From Bradyrhizobium sp. CIAT3101 (GTDB taxonomy: Bacteria > Pseudomonadota > Alphaproteobacteria > Rhizobiales > Xanthobacteraceae): DNA of 64,000 bases. The stretch lies in contig NZ_CP121634.1 of the NCBI RefSeq assembly GCF_029714945.1, positions 4,485,001-4,549,000 of the forward strand, in the 5' to 3' direction. Position 1 is the stretch's first letter; every line of letters starts with the position of its first letter. The translations under genes and the position numbers were made by a program. The notes under the pieces were generated by a model. The model saw only the letters and a list, made by a program, of their open reading frames with translations, was not told where the DNA came from and made no database searches. This document shows positions 27,954 through 35,260 of this stretch, piece by piece.

Positions 27954-27982
27954 GAAGTCAATTTGCATGTTAATATGACTTC
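27954..27982. promoter_or_regulatory. Candidate LysR operator between solA and its regulator
   Basis: GAAGTCA (27954-27960) and TGACTTC (27976-27982) are perfect 7-bp arms 15 bp apart in an AT-rich divergent promoter region, ending ten bases before the LysR start. Confidence 0.5.
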
Positions 27983-27992
27983 TGCTTAAGCT

Positions 27993-28958
27993 ATGGATAT
28001 GACGCCACCCATTCCAGACTTGCGAAGCTTGCAGATTGTCGCTGCCGTCGCGGAGTCCGGCAGCATGCTTCAGGCGTCCCGTCAGTTCGGGATGACGCAA
28101 TCAGCGGTCTCTCAGGCAGTGCGGCGGGCCGAGGCCTCGATCGGCGTCGCGTTCTTCAACCGCAGCCGGAGGCCGCTGACACTGACGCGGGCGGGCCGCA
28201 TCCTTGCTGGCCGTGTTCGCGATCTGAATCGTGACTTTGACGACTTGGTCCGTGCACTCCGGGACGCAGCGAAACTGCCTGAACGTGTCGATCTGAGGCT
28301 CGGCGTCATCGACTCCTATGCAGCCACGGTCGGCGCACACCTCGTCAAGGAGCTCATGACGGGCGAGGTCGCACTGAGTCTGTCCGTTTGGTCGGGCCTT
28401 GCTCACGCGCATGCCGAGGCGCTGGTCCACCGAACGATCGACGCGGCGATCACATGCGATGCGATGGATGACCTGTATGATATCGAGCGCTTCCCATTCT
28501 ATCGCGAGCCAAATCTGCTCGTGGTGCCGCGCGGATCGGAAGCCGAATTTGCCGATCTTGATTTGCGGGAGATCCTGACCCGGCATCGCCTGGTCCGGTA
28601 CAGCGAACGCTCCTGGGCAGGCGCTCAGGTCGAGCGCCATCTGAGCCGTTTGGGTATTCGTCCGCCGCGGGCCTTCGAGTTTGACACGTCGGACAGCCTG
28701 GTCGCCATGGTGGCCACCGGGATGGGCGTGGCGATCACCACGCCGCTGTGTCTGTTGCAGGGGCTCGCTCACGCTGGTCAAGTCAGCGCTCTCCCTCTGC
28801 CGGGTCCCGGATTTTTTCGTGAGCTGCTTCTGGTGACGCGCCGCGGAGATCTCTCGTCACTGGCGCCGCGCATCGCAGAGATGGCGCGCACGAGCATTAC
28901 GACGCAGGCGATGCCGCGCATCCGGACGCTGGTGCCGTGGTTTACCCAAGACTACTAG
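27993..28958 (+). CDS. LysR-family transcriptional regulator
   Basis: 321 residues. Winged HTH at residues about 8-65 (LRSLQIVAAVAESGSMLQASRQFGMTQSAVSQAVRRAE), then a periplasmic-binding-like effector domain. Divergent from solA and the importer, the usual position for a LysR regulator of the neighbouring pathway, so the effector is probably the imported N-methyl amino acid or its product. ATG at 27993; another ATG two codons later. Confidence 0.9.
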   Translation: MDMTPPIPDLRSLQIVAAVAESGSMLQASRQFGMTQSAVSQAVRRAEASIGVAFFNRSRRPLTLTRAGRILAGRVRDLNRDFDDLVRALRDAAKLPERVDLRLGVIDSYAATVGAHLVKELMTGEVALSLSVWSGLAHAHAEALVHRTIDAAITCDAMDDLYDIERFPFYREPNLLVVPRGSEAEFADLDLREILTRHRLVRYSERSWAGAQVERHLSRLGIRPPRAFEFDTSDSLVAMVATGMGVAITTPLCLLQGLAHAGQVSALPLPGPGFFRELLLVTRRGDLSSLAPRIAEMARTSITTQAMPRIRTLVPWFTQDY

Positions 28959-28983
28959 CAAGACTATGAGCAATAAAAGCAAC

Positions 28984-29014
28984 AAAAAAGCCCGGCGGTG
29001 AGCCGGGCTTTTTG
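28984..29014. terminator. Bidirectional terminator between LysR and caspase genes
   Basis: AAAAAGCCCGGC pairs perfectly with GCCGGGCTTTTT (12 bp) around GGTGA. A's on one side and T's on the other serve both convergent genes. Confidence 0.9.
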
Positions 29015-29033
29015 TTCGCGATTCGGTGTCGCC

Positions 29034-30464
29034 TCAGCGGCGGAACATGCCGCCCATCATGCCGCCGACCACGCCGCCCACGAAGGCCGCGCCGGCGTCG
29101 CCGCCTCCGCCACCGCTGTGGCGGGGCGCGGGGGCGCTCTGGGCCTGGGAGGGGGCACGTCGGGCCGGCTTCGCGCTGTCATCGCTCGCGGTCGGCGTCG
29201 AGGCGACGATCTCGGAGAGCAGGGCCTTGTGCTGCAGCTTGTTGAGGAAGCCCGTCGACGGATAGCCGCGGGCGGCCTGCCAGCGCTTGAGCACCGTGCG
29301 GGTCTCGTCGGTGAACGCACCGGTCACCTTGGTGTCGAAGCCGAGCCCGTTGAGGCGGCGCTGCACGTCGCGGCGCTGACCCTTGTCGAGGCCGATCTGG
29401 TCCTCGGTGAGCTGGCTGGCGTCATCGGTGAAGGTTGCGGGATCGACACCGGCATTGAGGTTGCGGGTCGTGGTCGACGGACCGTTCTGGATCGCGGCAA
29501 GCCGCGCCAGGGCCAGCGCCTTGAACTGGCCGTTCGGATAGGCCGAGAGGTAGGCGTTGAGCTCTTCCGGCTTGTTGGTTTCCTTCACCGAGCGCCAGTA
29601 TTCGAGCTCGACACCGTCGGAGCTGCTGCTGGCCGCAGCCGCCGGCATGCTGCTTGAGGCGGTCGGAGCCGCGTTGGCGACCTGCTGGGTCTGCTGCGCC
29701 GGGTTGAGATAGACGGCGCCGATCAAATTGGTGTGGCCCCAGGGGAGCTGGCCCTTGTGGGTCTCTTCATTGACCTGGGCACGCACCGAGGTCATCGCTT
29801 GCTGGATCTCGACGCCGGGCTTGGTGATGTTGTCGATCAGCGCGCGGGTGAAGGGGCTGTTGTTGCCCTCTTGGCCGTCGAGCGCAGTCTGGCCCGGGCC
29901 GGTGGCGAACGCGATCAAGGTGCCTTCGCCGGATTTCATCTCGGCAAGGCCGCTTTGCACGTTGACGCTGCGGGTCGCCGAGTTGGACTTAATCTTGGCG
30001 GCGAAGGGATTGTCGCGGCAGGCGTCGAGGAAGACCAGCTTGACCTTGGCGTCGCCCATGGTCTGGTCGAGCGTCAGGTCGATGTTGATGGCGGCCCCCA
30101 ACTTGACGTCCATCTCCGACTTGATGTCGGCATCGACGGGCAGAAGGTAGTTGCTGCCGCCGACGGCGATGCCGTGACCGGCATAATAGAACACCGCGAC
30201 ATCGGAGCCCTGTGCCTTGCGGCCGAAGTCGAGCAGCTTCTCCGTCATCTGGTCGCGGGAGAGGTTGGAACCTTCGATCACCTCGAAACCGACATTGCGC
30301 AGCGTCGCCGCCATCGCTTTGGCGTCGATCGGCGGGTTCGGCAATTGTGCGACGTTCTTGTAGGCGCCGTTGCCGACGACGAAGGCGACGCGGCGGTCGG
30401 CCCTGGCGGCGCTGACCGACAGCGCCATGCACATCAGCGAAACGATGATGGTGAGAGTGCGCAT
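29034..30464 (-). CDS. Exported caspase-like (peptidase C14) protein with peptidoglycan-binding domain
   Basis: 476 residues from the ATG at 30464 (GGGGA upstream). Signal peptide ends ARADRR. The caspase p20 domain (about 25-250) has RVAFVVGNGAYKNV, the catalytic His in FYYAGHGIAVGG and Cys in FLDACRDNPF. Then a low-complexity Ala/Ser stretch, a PG-binding_1-like module (RRDVQRRLNGLGFDTKVTGAF) and a Gly-rich end GGVVGGMMGGMFRR resembling a glycine zipper. A cell-envelope cysteine peptidase is predicted, with likely Arg/Lys preference as in metacaspases. A CRP-like palindrome lies upstream. Confidence 0.88.
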   Translation of the reverse strand: MRTLTIIVSLMCMALSVSAARADRRVAFVVGNGAYKNVAQLPNPPIDAKAMAATLRNVGFEVIEGSNLSRDQMTEKLLDFGRKAQGSDVAVFYYAGHGIAVGGSNYLLPVDADIKSEMDVKLGAAINIDLTLDQTMGDAKVKLVFLDACRDNPFAAKIKSNSATRSVNVQSGLAEMKSGEGTLIAFATGPGQTALDGQEGNNSPFTRALIDNITKPGVEIQQAMTSVRAQVNEETHKGQLPWGHTNLIGAVYLNPAQQTQQVANAAPTASSSMPAAAASSSSDGVELEYWRSVKETNKPEELNAYLSAYPNGQFKALALARLAAIQNGPSTTTRNLNAGVDPATFTDDASQLTEDQIGLDKGQRRDVQRRLNGLGFDTKVTGAFTDETRTVLKRWQAARGYPSTGFLNKLQHKALLSEIVASTPTASDDSAKPARRAPSQAQSAPAPRHSGGGGGDAGAAFVGGVVGGMMGGMFRR

Positions 30465-30622
30465 CTGAAATCCCCAACAGAATCGAATGACAGGCAGCAA
30501 CAAATTGGCGTCGAACCTACACGAAAGCGCCCAGCCTCGCGCTAGCAAAACGACGGTTCGCCCAACTCACCCAACCCGTTGCCCTGTGACCGAGTGTGTA
30601 CGATGGAAGTGTGCCCCTCCAA

Positions 30623-30638
30623 CGTGATCCAAATCACG
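30623..30638. promoter_or_regulatory. CRP/FNR-type palindrome upstream of the caspase gene
   Basis: CGTGATCCAAATCACG is a perfect 16-bp palindrome with GTGAT-N4-ATCAC spacing, matching CRP/FNR-family geometry. It lies 159 bp upstream of the caspase start on the minus strand and past the end of the EamA gene. Confidence 0.5.
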
Positions 30639-30678
30639 CTCGACCACTTGGATTAGTCGCCTCAGGCCGTGGGCCGGT

Positions 30679-31554
30679 TCACTGGGCGCGGGCAGGAACC
30701 GGTGCAGCCGGCTTTAAATTCAGGAGGTTGCCGAACAGGATCAGGGCCGCGCCCAGCACGGTCCAGGCGTCGAGCCGCTCTGAATAGAGCAGCCAGCCAG
30801 CGGTCGCGGTGAGGGGGACCCGCAGGAAGTCCATGGGAACCACGATGGTGGCGTCCGCGTAGCGCAGCGCGCTGGCGAGACAGTAGTGCGAGAAAGTGCC
30901 GCAGACCCCGATGACGAACAGCCAGCCCCACAGCGTCGCCGACGGCCAGGTCCAGACGTAGAGCGTCGGCACGAAGCCCACGACCATCTGCACGATGATC
31001 ATCCAGAACAGGATCGACAAGGCGCTCTCGGTCCGGGTCAGCGATTTCGCCAGGATCATGGAGATGCTGAACCCGATCGCGGCGCCGAGTGCGATCAACT
31101 GGCCCGGATTGATCTCGCCGGTGGCCGGTCGCACGATCATGACGACGCCGACGACGCCGAGCGCGACGGCCGCGATCTTCCAGACAGTCATGCGCTCGGC
31201 CAGGAATGTTGCAGCGAGCAGCGCGGTCCAGATCGGCATCGTGAATTCGATCGCGACAACCTGGCCGATCCCGATCAGCATCAGCGCGTAGAACCAGCCG
31301 AGCTGCGCAAAATAATGCACGCCGTTGCGGGCGAGGTGCTGCGCCAGGCGTTTGGTCGCGACGGCCTTGAAGCCGCCGGTCCGGTAGATGATCGGCAGGA
31401 GTAGCGTGAATCCGATCAGTGACCGCACCTCCATGATCTGGAAGACGTTCAGCTCGCGCGTGGTTTCGCGACCGGCCACCGCCATGACCAGCATCAGGGA
31501 GAGCCAGCCGGCCATCCATAGTGCGGCCATCGTTTTTGACGGTGTTGTGCTCAT
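30679..31554 (-). CDS. EamA/DMT-family transporter
   Basis: 291 residues with ten hydrophobic segments in two EamA repeats (LNVFQIMEVRSLIGFTLLLP near the N terminus and PGQLIALGAAIGFSISMILAKSL in the middle; second-half helices FSHYCLASALRYADATIVVP and WTVLGAALILFGNLLNL). A drug/metabolite exporter of the inner membrane; substrate unknown. ATG at 31554 without a strong ribosome site. Divergent from ridA. Confidence 0.88.
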   Translation of the reverse strand: MSTTPSKTMAALWMAGWLSLMLVMAVAGRETTRELNVFQIMEVRSLIGFTLLLPIIYRTGGFKAVATKRLAQHLARNGVHYFAQLGWFYALMLIGIGQVVAIEFTMPIWTALLAATFLAERMTVWKIAAVALGVVGVVMIVRPATGEINPGQLIALGAAIGFSISMILAKSLTRTESALSILFWMIIVQMVVGFVPTLYVWTWPSATLWGWLFVIGVCGTFSHYCLASALRYADATIVVPMDFLRVPLTATAGWLLYSERLDAWTVLGAALILFGNLLNLKPAAPVPARAQ

Positions 31555-31704
31555 CGGTGTGGGGACAGGAGATTGATCCTGAGGGGAGGGCCGGTATCGG
31601 CGACATCACCGCAGTTTGCAACGGCCAAATCTGCCGGTGCAGCGATGCACGGCGACGTGCTAAGCCAAGCACAGAGCAACAAGAAAATCGGGAGATCTCC
31701 GCTC

Positions 31705-32103
31705 ATGCGCATCCTGCAGCCGGCCGAATGGAAGAAACCGCGCGGCTTCTCACATGGCGTGGTGGCGGAGGGGCCCGGCCAATGGGTCGTGCTGGCCGGG
31801 CAGACCGGCGGCGACGAGGCCGGCAATTACGAGCCCGACATGGCCGCCCAGGTCGCGACCGCGCTGAAGCGGATCATCAAGCTTCTCGCCGAGGCCGGCG
31901 CCGGCCCCGAGCACATTGTCCGCCTGACCTGGTATCTGACCAGCCGCAGCGAATATGAGGCCGCAGGCGCCGGCATCGGTGCGGCCTGGAAGGAGACGCT
32001 CGGGCGCAATTTCCCACCCTCGACGCTGCTCTATATCGGTGGTCTCGTCGACGATCGTGCCAAGGTCGAGATCGAGGTCACGGCATTCGTGCCGGGCGCA
32101 TAA
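31705..32103 (+). CDS. RidA/YjgF-family enamine deaminase
   Basis: 132 residues, normal for RidA. Features VVLAGQTGGDEAGNYEPDMAAQ, IVRLTWYLTSRSEYEAAGAG and FPPSTLLYIGGLVDDRAKVEIEVTAFV. The usual Arg105 region reads STLLYIGGL, so a RidA subfamily without the canonical Arg is likely. Removes reactive enamine/imine intermediates or has a related role. GGGAGA lies before the ATG at 31705. Confidence 0.88.
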   Translation: MRILQPAEWKKPRGFSHGVVAEGPGQWVVLAGQTGGDEAGNYEPDMAAQVATALKRIIKLLAEAGAGPEHIVRLTWYLTSRSEYEAAGAGIGAAWKETLGRNFPPSTLLYIGGLVDDRAKVEIEVTAFVPGA

Positions 32104-32137
32104 AAAAATCGATCCGGCGCCGGGCACCGGATCGATT
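32101..32137 (-). terminator. Terminator of the 32157-32702 gene
   Basis: AATCGATCCGG pairs with CCGGATCGATT (11 bp). Seven A's at 32102-32108 give a U-tract on the minus strand. It overlaps the last bases of ridA, so the + strand gene shares the hairpin but not the U-tract. Confidence 0.8.
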
Positions 32138-32156
32138 GTCGTGTCACCGCTCGATC

Positions 32157-32702
32157 TTATTTCGAGAGTGAAATCTCGGCGCCGCGGAACTGGCTGTCCG
32201 CGCGCATCCTGACGTTCTGCTTGTTCCCGGACGTGCGCAGCGAGATGTTGGCATTGAAGCCGGCGGTCGAGGCGACCAGCTCGTAGTTTCCGCCGGCACC
32301 CTTGCCCTCGATCGAGCCGCTGATGTTGCGGCTGGTCTCACTCCAGTTGCCGACGACGGCGCCGCCCTCGGCCTTCACGTTGGCGCCGAGGTTGAACTTG
32401 TAGGCATCGCTGGCGCAGGTCAGCGACATCTCCATGGTCGGGCCGACCGGGGCGTATCTGGCGCGGCAGCGGATCCGCTCGGTCGAGCCGTCGTCCAGGG
32501 TGACGGTACCGGCGCCGCTCCAGCTTCCCGCCAACTGCGCGAACGGGCCGGCCTGAGCCTTGCTCTCCGAGCTGGCAACCGCCGTCACAAACAAAACAGC
32601 GGCCGCCATGAGCAGCCGCCGGTTTAGGAGGTTAGTCCCGAATAGCTTATTGGCGCGATGCTTCCCATCGCCCGCTGCACGGTATGCCTGCAGATGCTCC
32701 AT
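32157..32702 (-). CDS. Exported hypothetical protein
   Basis: 181 residues from the ATG at 32702 (GGGGAAG upstream), or 150 residues from an ATG at 32609. A hydrophobic export segment (LLMAAAVLFVTAVASSESKAQA) precedes a beta-rich domain with GSWSGAGTVTLDDGSTERIRC and GGNYELVASTAGFNANISLRTSG. Two Cys residues (RIRCRARY, LTCASDAY) may pair. From 32702 it overlaps the end of the upstream gene by 56 bp. No family function is known to me; the lipocalin-like alternation is only an impression. Confidence 0.65.
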   Translation of the reverse strand: MEHLQAYRAAGDGKHRANKLFGTNLLNRRLLMAAAVLFVTAVASSESKAQAGPFAQLAGSWSGAGTVTLDDGSTERIRCRARYAPVGPTMEMSLTCASDAYKFNLGANVKAEGGAVVGNWSETSRNISGSIEGKGAGGNYELVASTAGFNANISLRTSGNKQNVRMRADSQFRGAEISLSK

Positions 32703-32997
32703 TCCACTTCCCCGATCCGGCGTTGCCGCTGAGTTGACCGTTGGCATATGCACCATTGATCGAAACTTTCACAAGTCCCCCACTGCCGATGGTGCCGGAA
32801 ACGTTAGCGCCGGGCGCGGTGATCTTGCCGTCGGCAACCGTCAGCATGGAGCTTGCGGTCGGCTCGCAGGAACCGGTCTTGGTCACGATGGTGACCTGCC
32901 AATTGCCATCAAACGGGGTCTGGGCGACCGCCGGGGCGGCGAGAGTGGCGGTAATGACTGAAGCGGCACAGAACGCCGCGATGCGACCAAAACGCAT
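32647..32997 (-). CDS. Small exported hypothetical protein
   Basis: 116 residues. Signal peptide MRFGRIAAFCAASVITATLAAPAVAQ, then a beta-rich domain (FDGNWQVTIVTKTGSCEP, VADGKITAPGANVSGTIGSGGLVKVSING) with two Cys residues. GAGGA before the ATG. The motif G-x-W and repeated Gly-Thr strands resemble the downstream exported protein, so the pair may be distant paralogues. Function unknown. Confidence 0.7.
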   Translation of the reverse strand: MRFGRIAAFCAASVITATLAAPAVAQTPFDGNWQVTIVTKTGSCEPTASSMLTVADGKITAPGANVSGTIGSGGLVKVSINGAYANGQLSGNAGSGKWNGASAGIPCSGRWEASRQ

Positions 32998-33154
32998 GAA
33001 TTCCGTCCTCGAATTTGTCTGATATGCTGACGCTTATTCGGGCGAAATGTGACGGAAATTTGGTGCGATGCAAAGCCGAAAATTGTTCCTGTGGAAACAA
33101 TGGTTTATTTGCGTTTCTGGCTCCAATTTTCGAAGCAGAATCAAGGCGCCTTCA

Positions 33155-33169
33155 CGTTAATCGTTAACG
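33155..33169. other. Palindrome near the end of the formyltransferase gene
   Basis: CGTTAATCGTTAACG (6-bp perfect arms, three-base centre), AT-rich, lies in the 183-bp gap between divergently ending and starting minus genes. Possible operator; otherwise nothing definite in the gap. Confidence 0.3.
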
Positions 33170-33180
33170 CGAGGAGCGAC

Positions 33181-33768
33181 TCACGAAAGACTCGGTGCCG
33201 ACGTCGCGAATTGTTCGTCCTGAGCTTTCGACGGCAAGGCCTTGTGAACCTTGGCGTAATCGATCACGTCGGCCAGCAGCTTGAGGCCGAGCGGGGCCAG
33301 CGCACGCTCCCAGAGTTCGCGCGCGGTCTCGCCCTTCTTGACGAAGCACCAGTCCTGGGCGGCGATGGCGCCTGCGTCCATACGGTCGGCGAGGTGATAG
33401 ATCGTGCCGCCGGCAATCGGATCGCCTTCCTTGATGGTCCATTCCACCGCCGCCTTGCCGCGATGACGCGGCAGCAGCGAGGGGTGATAGCCGATCCCGC
33501 CGAACTTGCTGGCCGCCAGCGCGTCCTTGCCGATCCGGGCGTGGCTGTGGGCGGTGATGATCAGGTCGGTGTCGGGGGCGATCTCGGAGGCCACCACCAG
33601 CTTGGGATTGGCCTGCACCACCACGTCGATGCCGGCGGCCTTGGCGGTCGCGGCGAGGCGGTCATCCGCGTCGGCCACCACCACCCGCACGACCCCAACG
33701 CCGTGCTCGCGAAGCATGTTCAGGGTGGTCACGCCGAAATGGCGGGAGCCGACGAGGGTAATGCGCAT
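33181..33768 (-). CDS. Formyltransferase-domain protein (Fmt/GART-like), short
   Basis: 195 residues, only the N-terminal formyltransferase domain; the Fmt C-terminal tRNA domain is absent. Motifs: MRITLVGSRHFGVTTL, YHPSLLPRHRGKAAVEW and MDAGAIAAQDW with the conserved Asp. The catalytic triad Asn-His-Asp is incomplete: the usual Asn two residues before the His (N-x-H-x-S) is Gly here (GYHPS). It may use a different donor or substrate, or have a regulatory role. Stands alone. Confidence 0.75.
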   Translation of the reverse strand: MRITLVGSRHFGVTTLNMLREHGVGVVRVVVADADDRLAATAKAAGIDVVVQANPKLVVASEIAPDTDLIITAHSHARIGKDALAASKFGGIGYHPSLLPRHRGKAAVEWTIKEGDPIAGGTIYHLADRMDAGAIAAQDWCFVKKGETARELWERALAPLGLKLLADVIDYAKVHKALPSKAQDEQFATSAPSLS

Positions 33769-33960
33769 GGGTGTCTGATCCGTCTCGCAGATGCGTCATC
33801 CCCCCGATAACACGTCCGGCCGTCCTGTCACCACCTGCGCGGCGTTTGCGCCGGTTATCAACAATGCGCAGAGCGCGCAGGGGGCGGTGAATTCCGCGAT
33901 TGCGCAGTCGCCCGCTCAGGTGCTTCCATGAGCGTATTGCGGCCAGCCCGGAGCGAGCAC

Positions 33961-34245
33961 ATGCGGTGCGCGTGGTTTGTCCTACTCACCGTCCTGATTG
34001 CGGCCGGTCCGGCCCGCGCCGGCGGACCTTACCCGGTAGTTCCGCCCGAGAACGGGGTGGCGCCCTTCATCGGCCCGACCTGGGATGCCTATCGCTGCGC
34101 CGACGGCACGATCTACAATTTCTACCACGGCGCCTATTACGGCGAGGAGCCGCCGGCACTGTATCGCGGCTATGCCTACCGGCCGTATTACCGCTACAGC
34201 GCCTATCGCAAATCACCGCGCAGATATTTCTGCGTCACGGACTAG
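33961..34245 (+). CDS. Small exported Tyr-rich hypothetical protein
   Basis: 94 residues from the ATG at 33961 (GGAG seven bases upstream); an in-frame ATG at 33928 adds eleven residues. Signal peptide MRCAWFVLLTVLIAAGPARA, then a Tyr-rich, cationic segment (YNFYHGAYYGEE, YRGYAYRPYYRYSAYRK) ending with a Cys. Two Cys residues (YRCADG, YFCVTD) could pair. Function unknown; secreted small envelope protein. Confidence 0.65.
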   Translation: MRCAWFVLLTVLIAAGPARAGGPYPVVPPENGVAPFIGPTWDAYRCADGTIYNFYHGAYYGEEPPALYRGYAYRPYYRYSAYRKSPRRYFCVTD

Positions 34246-34399
34246 GCGTTGCCGCACGGCCACGGTCGGCGGCAAATGATCATTGAGCCGGTTCCTGTGT
34301 TTGGTTTCGAGCAGAACGAATCCGCCACGTGCCGTTAGAACATGCGCTAACCGGGGCTGGCCAAATTTCATTCCGGATCCGTTTTCGAACCCGGCTGTG

Positions 34400-34428
34400 G
34401 CCGCTGGCGTAACCGCCAGCGGCTTTTT
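34400..34428 (+). terminator. Rho-independent terminator
   Basis: GCCGCTGGCG and CGCCAGCGGC (10 bp, loop TAAC) followed by five T's. It is 155 bp past the small Tyr-rich protein gene and is the only clear + strand terminator after it. Confidence 0.8.
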
Positions 34429-34569
34429 CATTGCTGCCATCACGAAATCATCAAACGGTAACGCGTTCTCAACCTGCCTGTCGTATCGACGAATCCGTCG
34501 CGGATTTGTATTGCGTACCGCGACACCAAAAATGTCCCGCCGGCGTGGGTGCGCCGCGCGGGCATTTTT
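34429..34569 (+). ncRNA. Candidate structured leader or small RNA
   Basis: In the 339-bp gap 34246-34584 no gene is seen. This part has two consecutive hairpins. GTCGCGG/CCGCGAC (34497-34524) comes first. A terminator-like stem with AAAAATG and CATTTTT at its feet (34528-34569) ends 15 bp before the next start codon. It could be an attenuator of the small gene at 34585 or a small RNA. No promoter is clear. Confidence 0.3.
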
Positions 34570-34584
34570 GCCGGGGCCGATATC

Positions 34585-34821
34585 ATGCCAAACGCAATCG
34601 AACAGATCGTGGACGCCTATGTGCGGCTGAAGAACCGCCGTGGCCTCGACGAACTGATGATGCACAGGCAGCGGCTGGCGGTCGATCTCAAGAGCAGGTC
34701 GGGCAAGTACGATTTCAGCCTGCCGATCGGGAAGATCGACGAGGAAATCGCGATCATCGAGGCTGGACTGGCGAGGCTCGCGGCGGCTGCGCCGGAGCTT
34801 GGTGCGACGCGGTTCCGCTAA
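34585..34821 (+). CDS. Small helical hypothetical protein
   Basis: 78 residues, MPNAIEQIVDAYVRLKNRRGL, largely helical and amphipathic (heptad-like LAVDLKSRSG, IDEEIAIIEAGLARLAAA). No signal peptide or Cys. Small proteins of this type are common in Bradyrhizobium. Preceded by a terminator-like hairpin. Function unknown. Confidence 0.6.
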   Translation: MPNAIEQIVDAYVRLKNRRGLDELMMHRQRLAVDLKSRSGKYDFSLPIGKIDEEIAIIEAGLARLAAAAPELGATRFR

Positions 34822-34827
34822 CAATGC

Positions 34828-35130
34828 TCAGTCGCGCCGGCCGCCATCGATCACGGTGAACAGCGGCCGCGCCGGGGTTGGCTCCACCAGCAATTCCTCC
34901 ACCAGCGCCGTTGCCGCATCGACATATTTGCGCGTCGGCTTGTCGAGCTCGCGCTTCGCCTCGTCATCGAGCGCGACCTTGGCGGCCTCGACCAGCTTGC
35001 GCATCCGCGCCGCGTGATCGTCGCCCGCCGTCAGCGTCGCCCGCGCCAGCGAGCGCAGCACGAACAGCTCGCCTTCGAGGCGGAGCAGGCGGTCGTTGAG
35101 CCTGGAGAGGACGGCGTTGAGGTCGGCCAT
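34828..35130 (-). CDS. Coiled-coil hypothetical protein
   Basis: 100 residues beginning MADLNAVLSRLNDRLLRLEGE, a strong coiled coil over residues 1-70 (LFVLRSLARATLTAG, MRKLVEAAKVALDDEAKRELDK), with a short tail FTVIDGGRRD. No export signal. Convergent with the small helical gene, 6 bp apart. Function unknown. Confidence 0.65.
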   Translation of the reverse strand: MADLNAVLSRLNDRLLRLEGELFVLRSLARATLTAGDDHAARMRKLVEAAKVALDDEAKRELDKPTRKYVDAATALVEELLVEPTPARPLFTVIDGGRRD

Positions 35131-35260
35131 GGCTGCTGTTCGTTGCAGGGGATCCTGACCCCGTCTAGCGGTGATCGGTGAACGGAGTGCAAACGCCGAA
35201 GGTGCAATTGGGCCGATCTGCCGCGTCCCGGATCCCTCCAATTTCGGCGGCGGCTGCGCC

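Noticed and set aside
34213..34824. 203-codon minus frame across the 34.3-34.8 kb gap
   Set aside because: Covers two + strand hairpins and a better supported + strand small gene; composition not protein-like.
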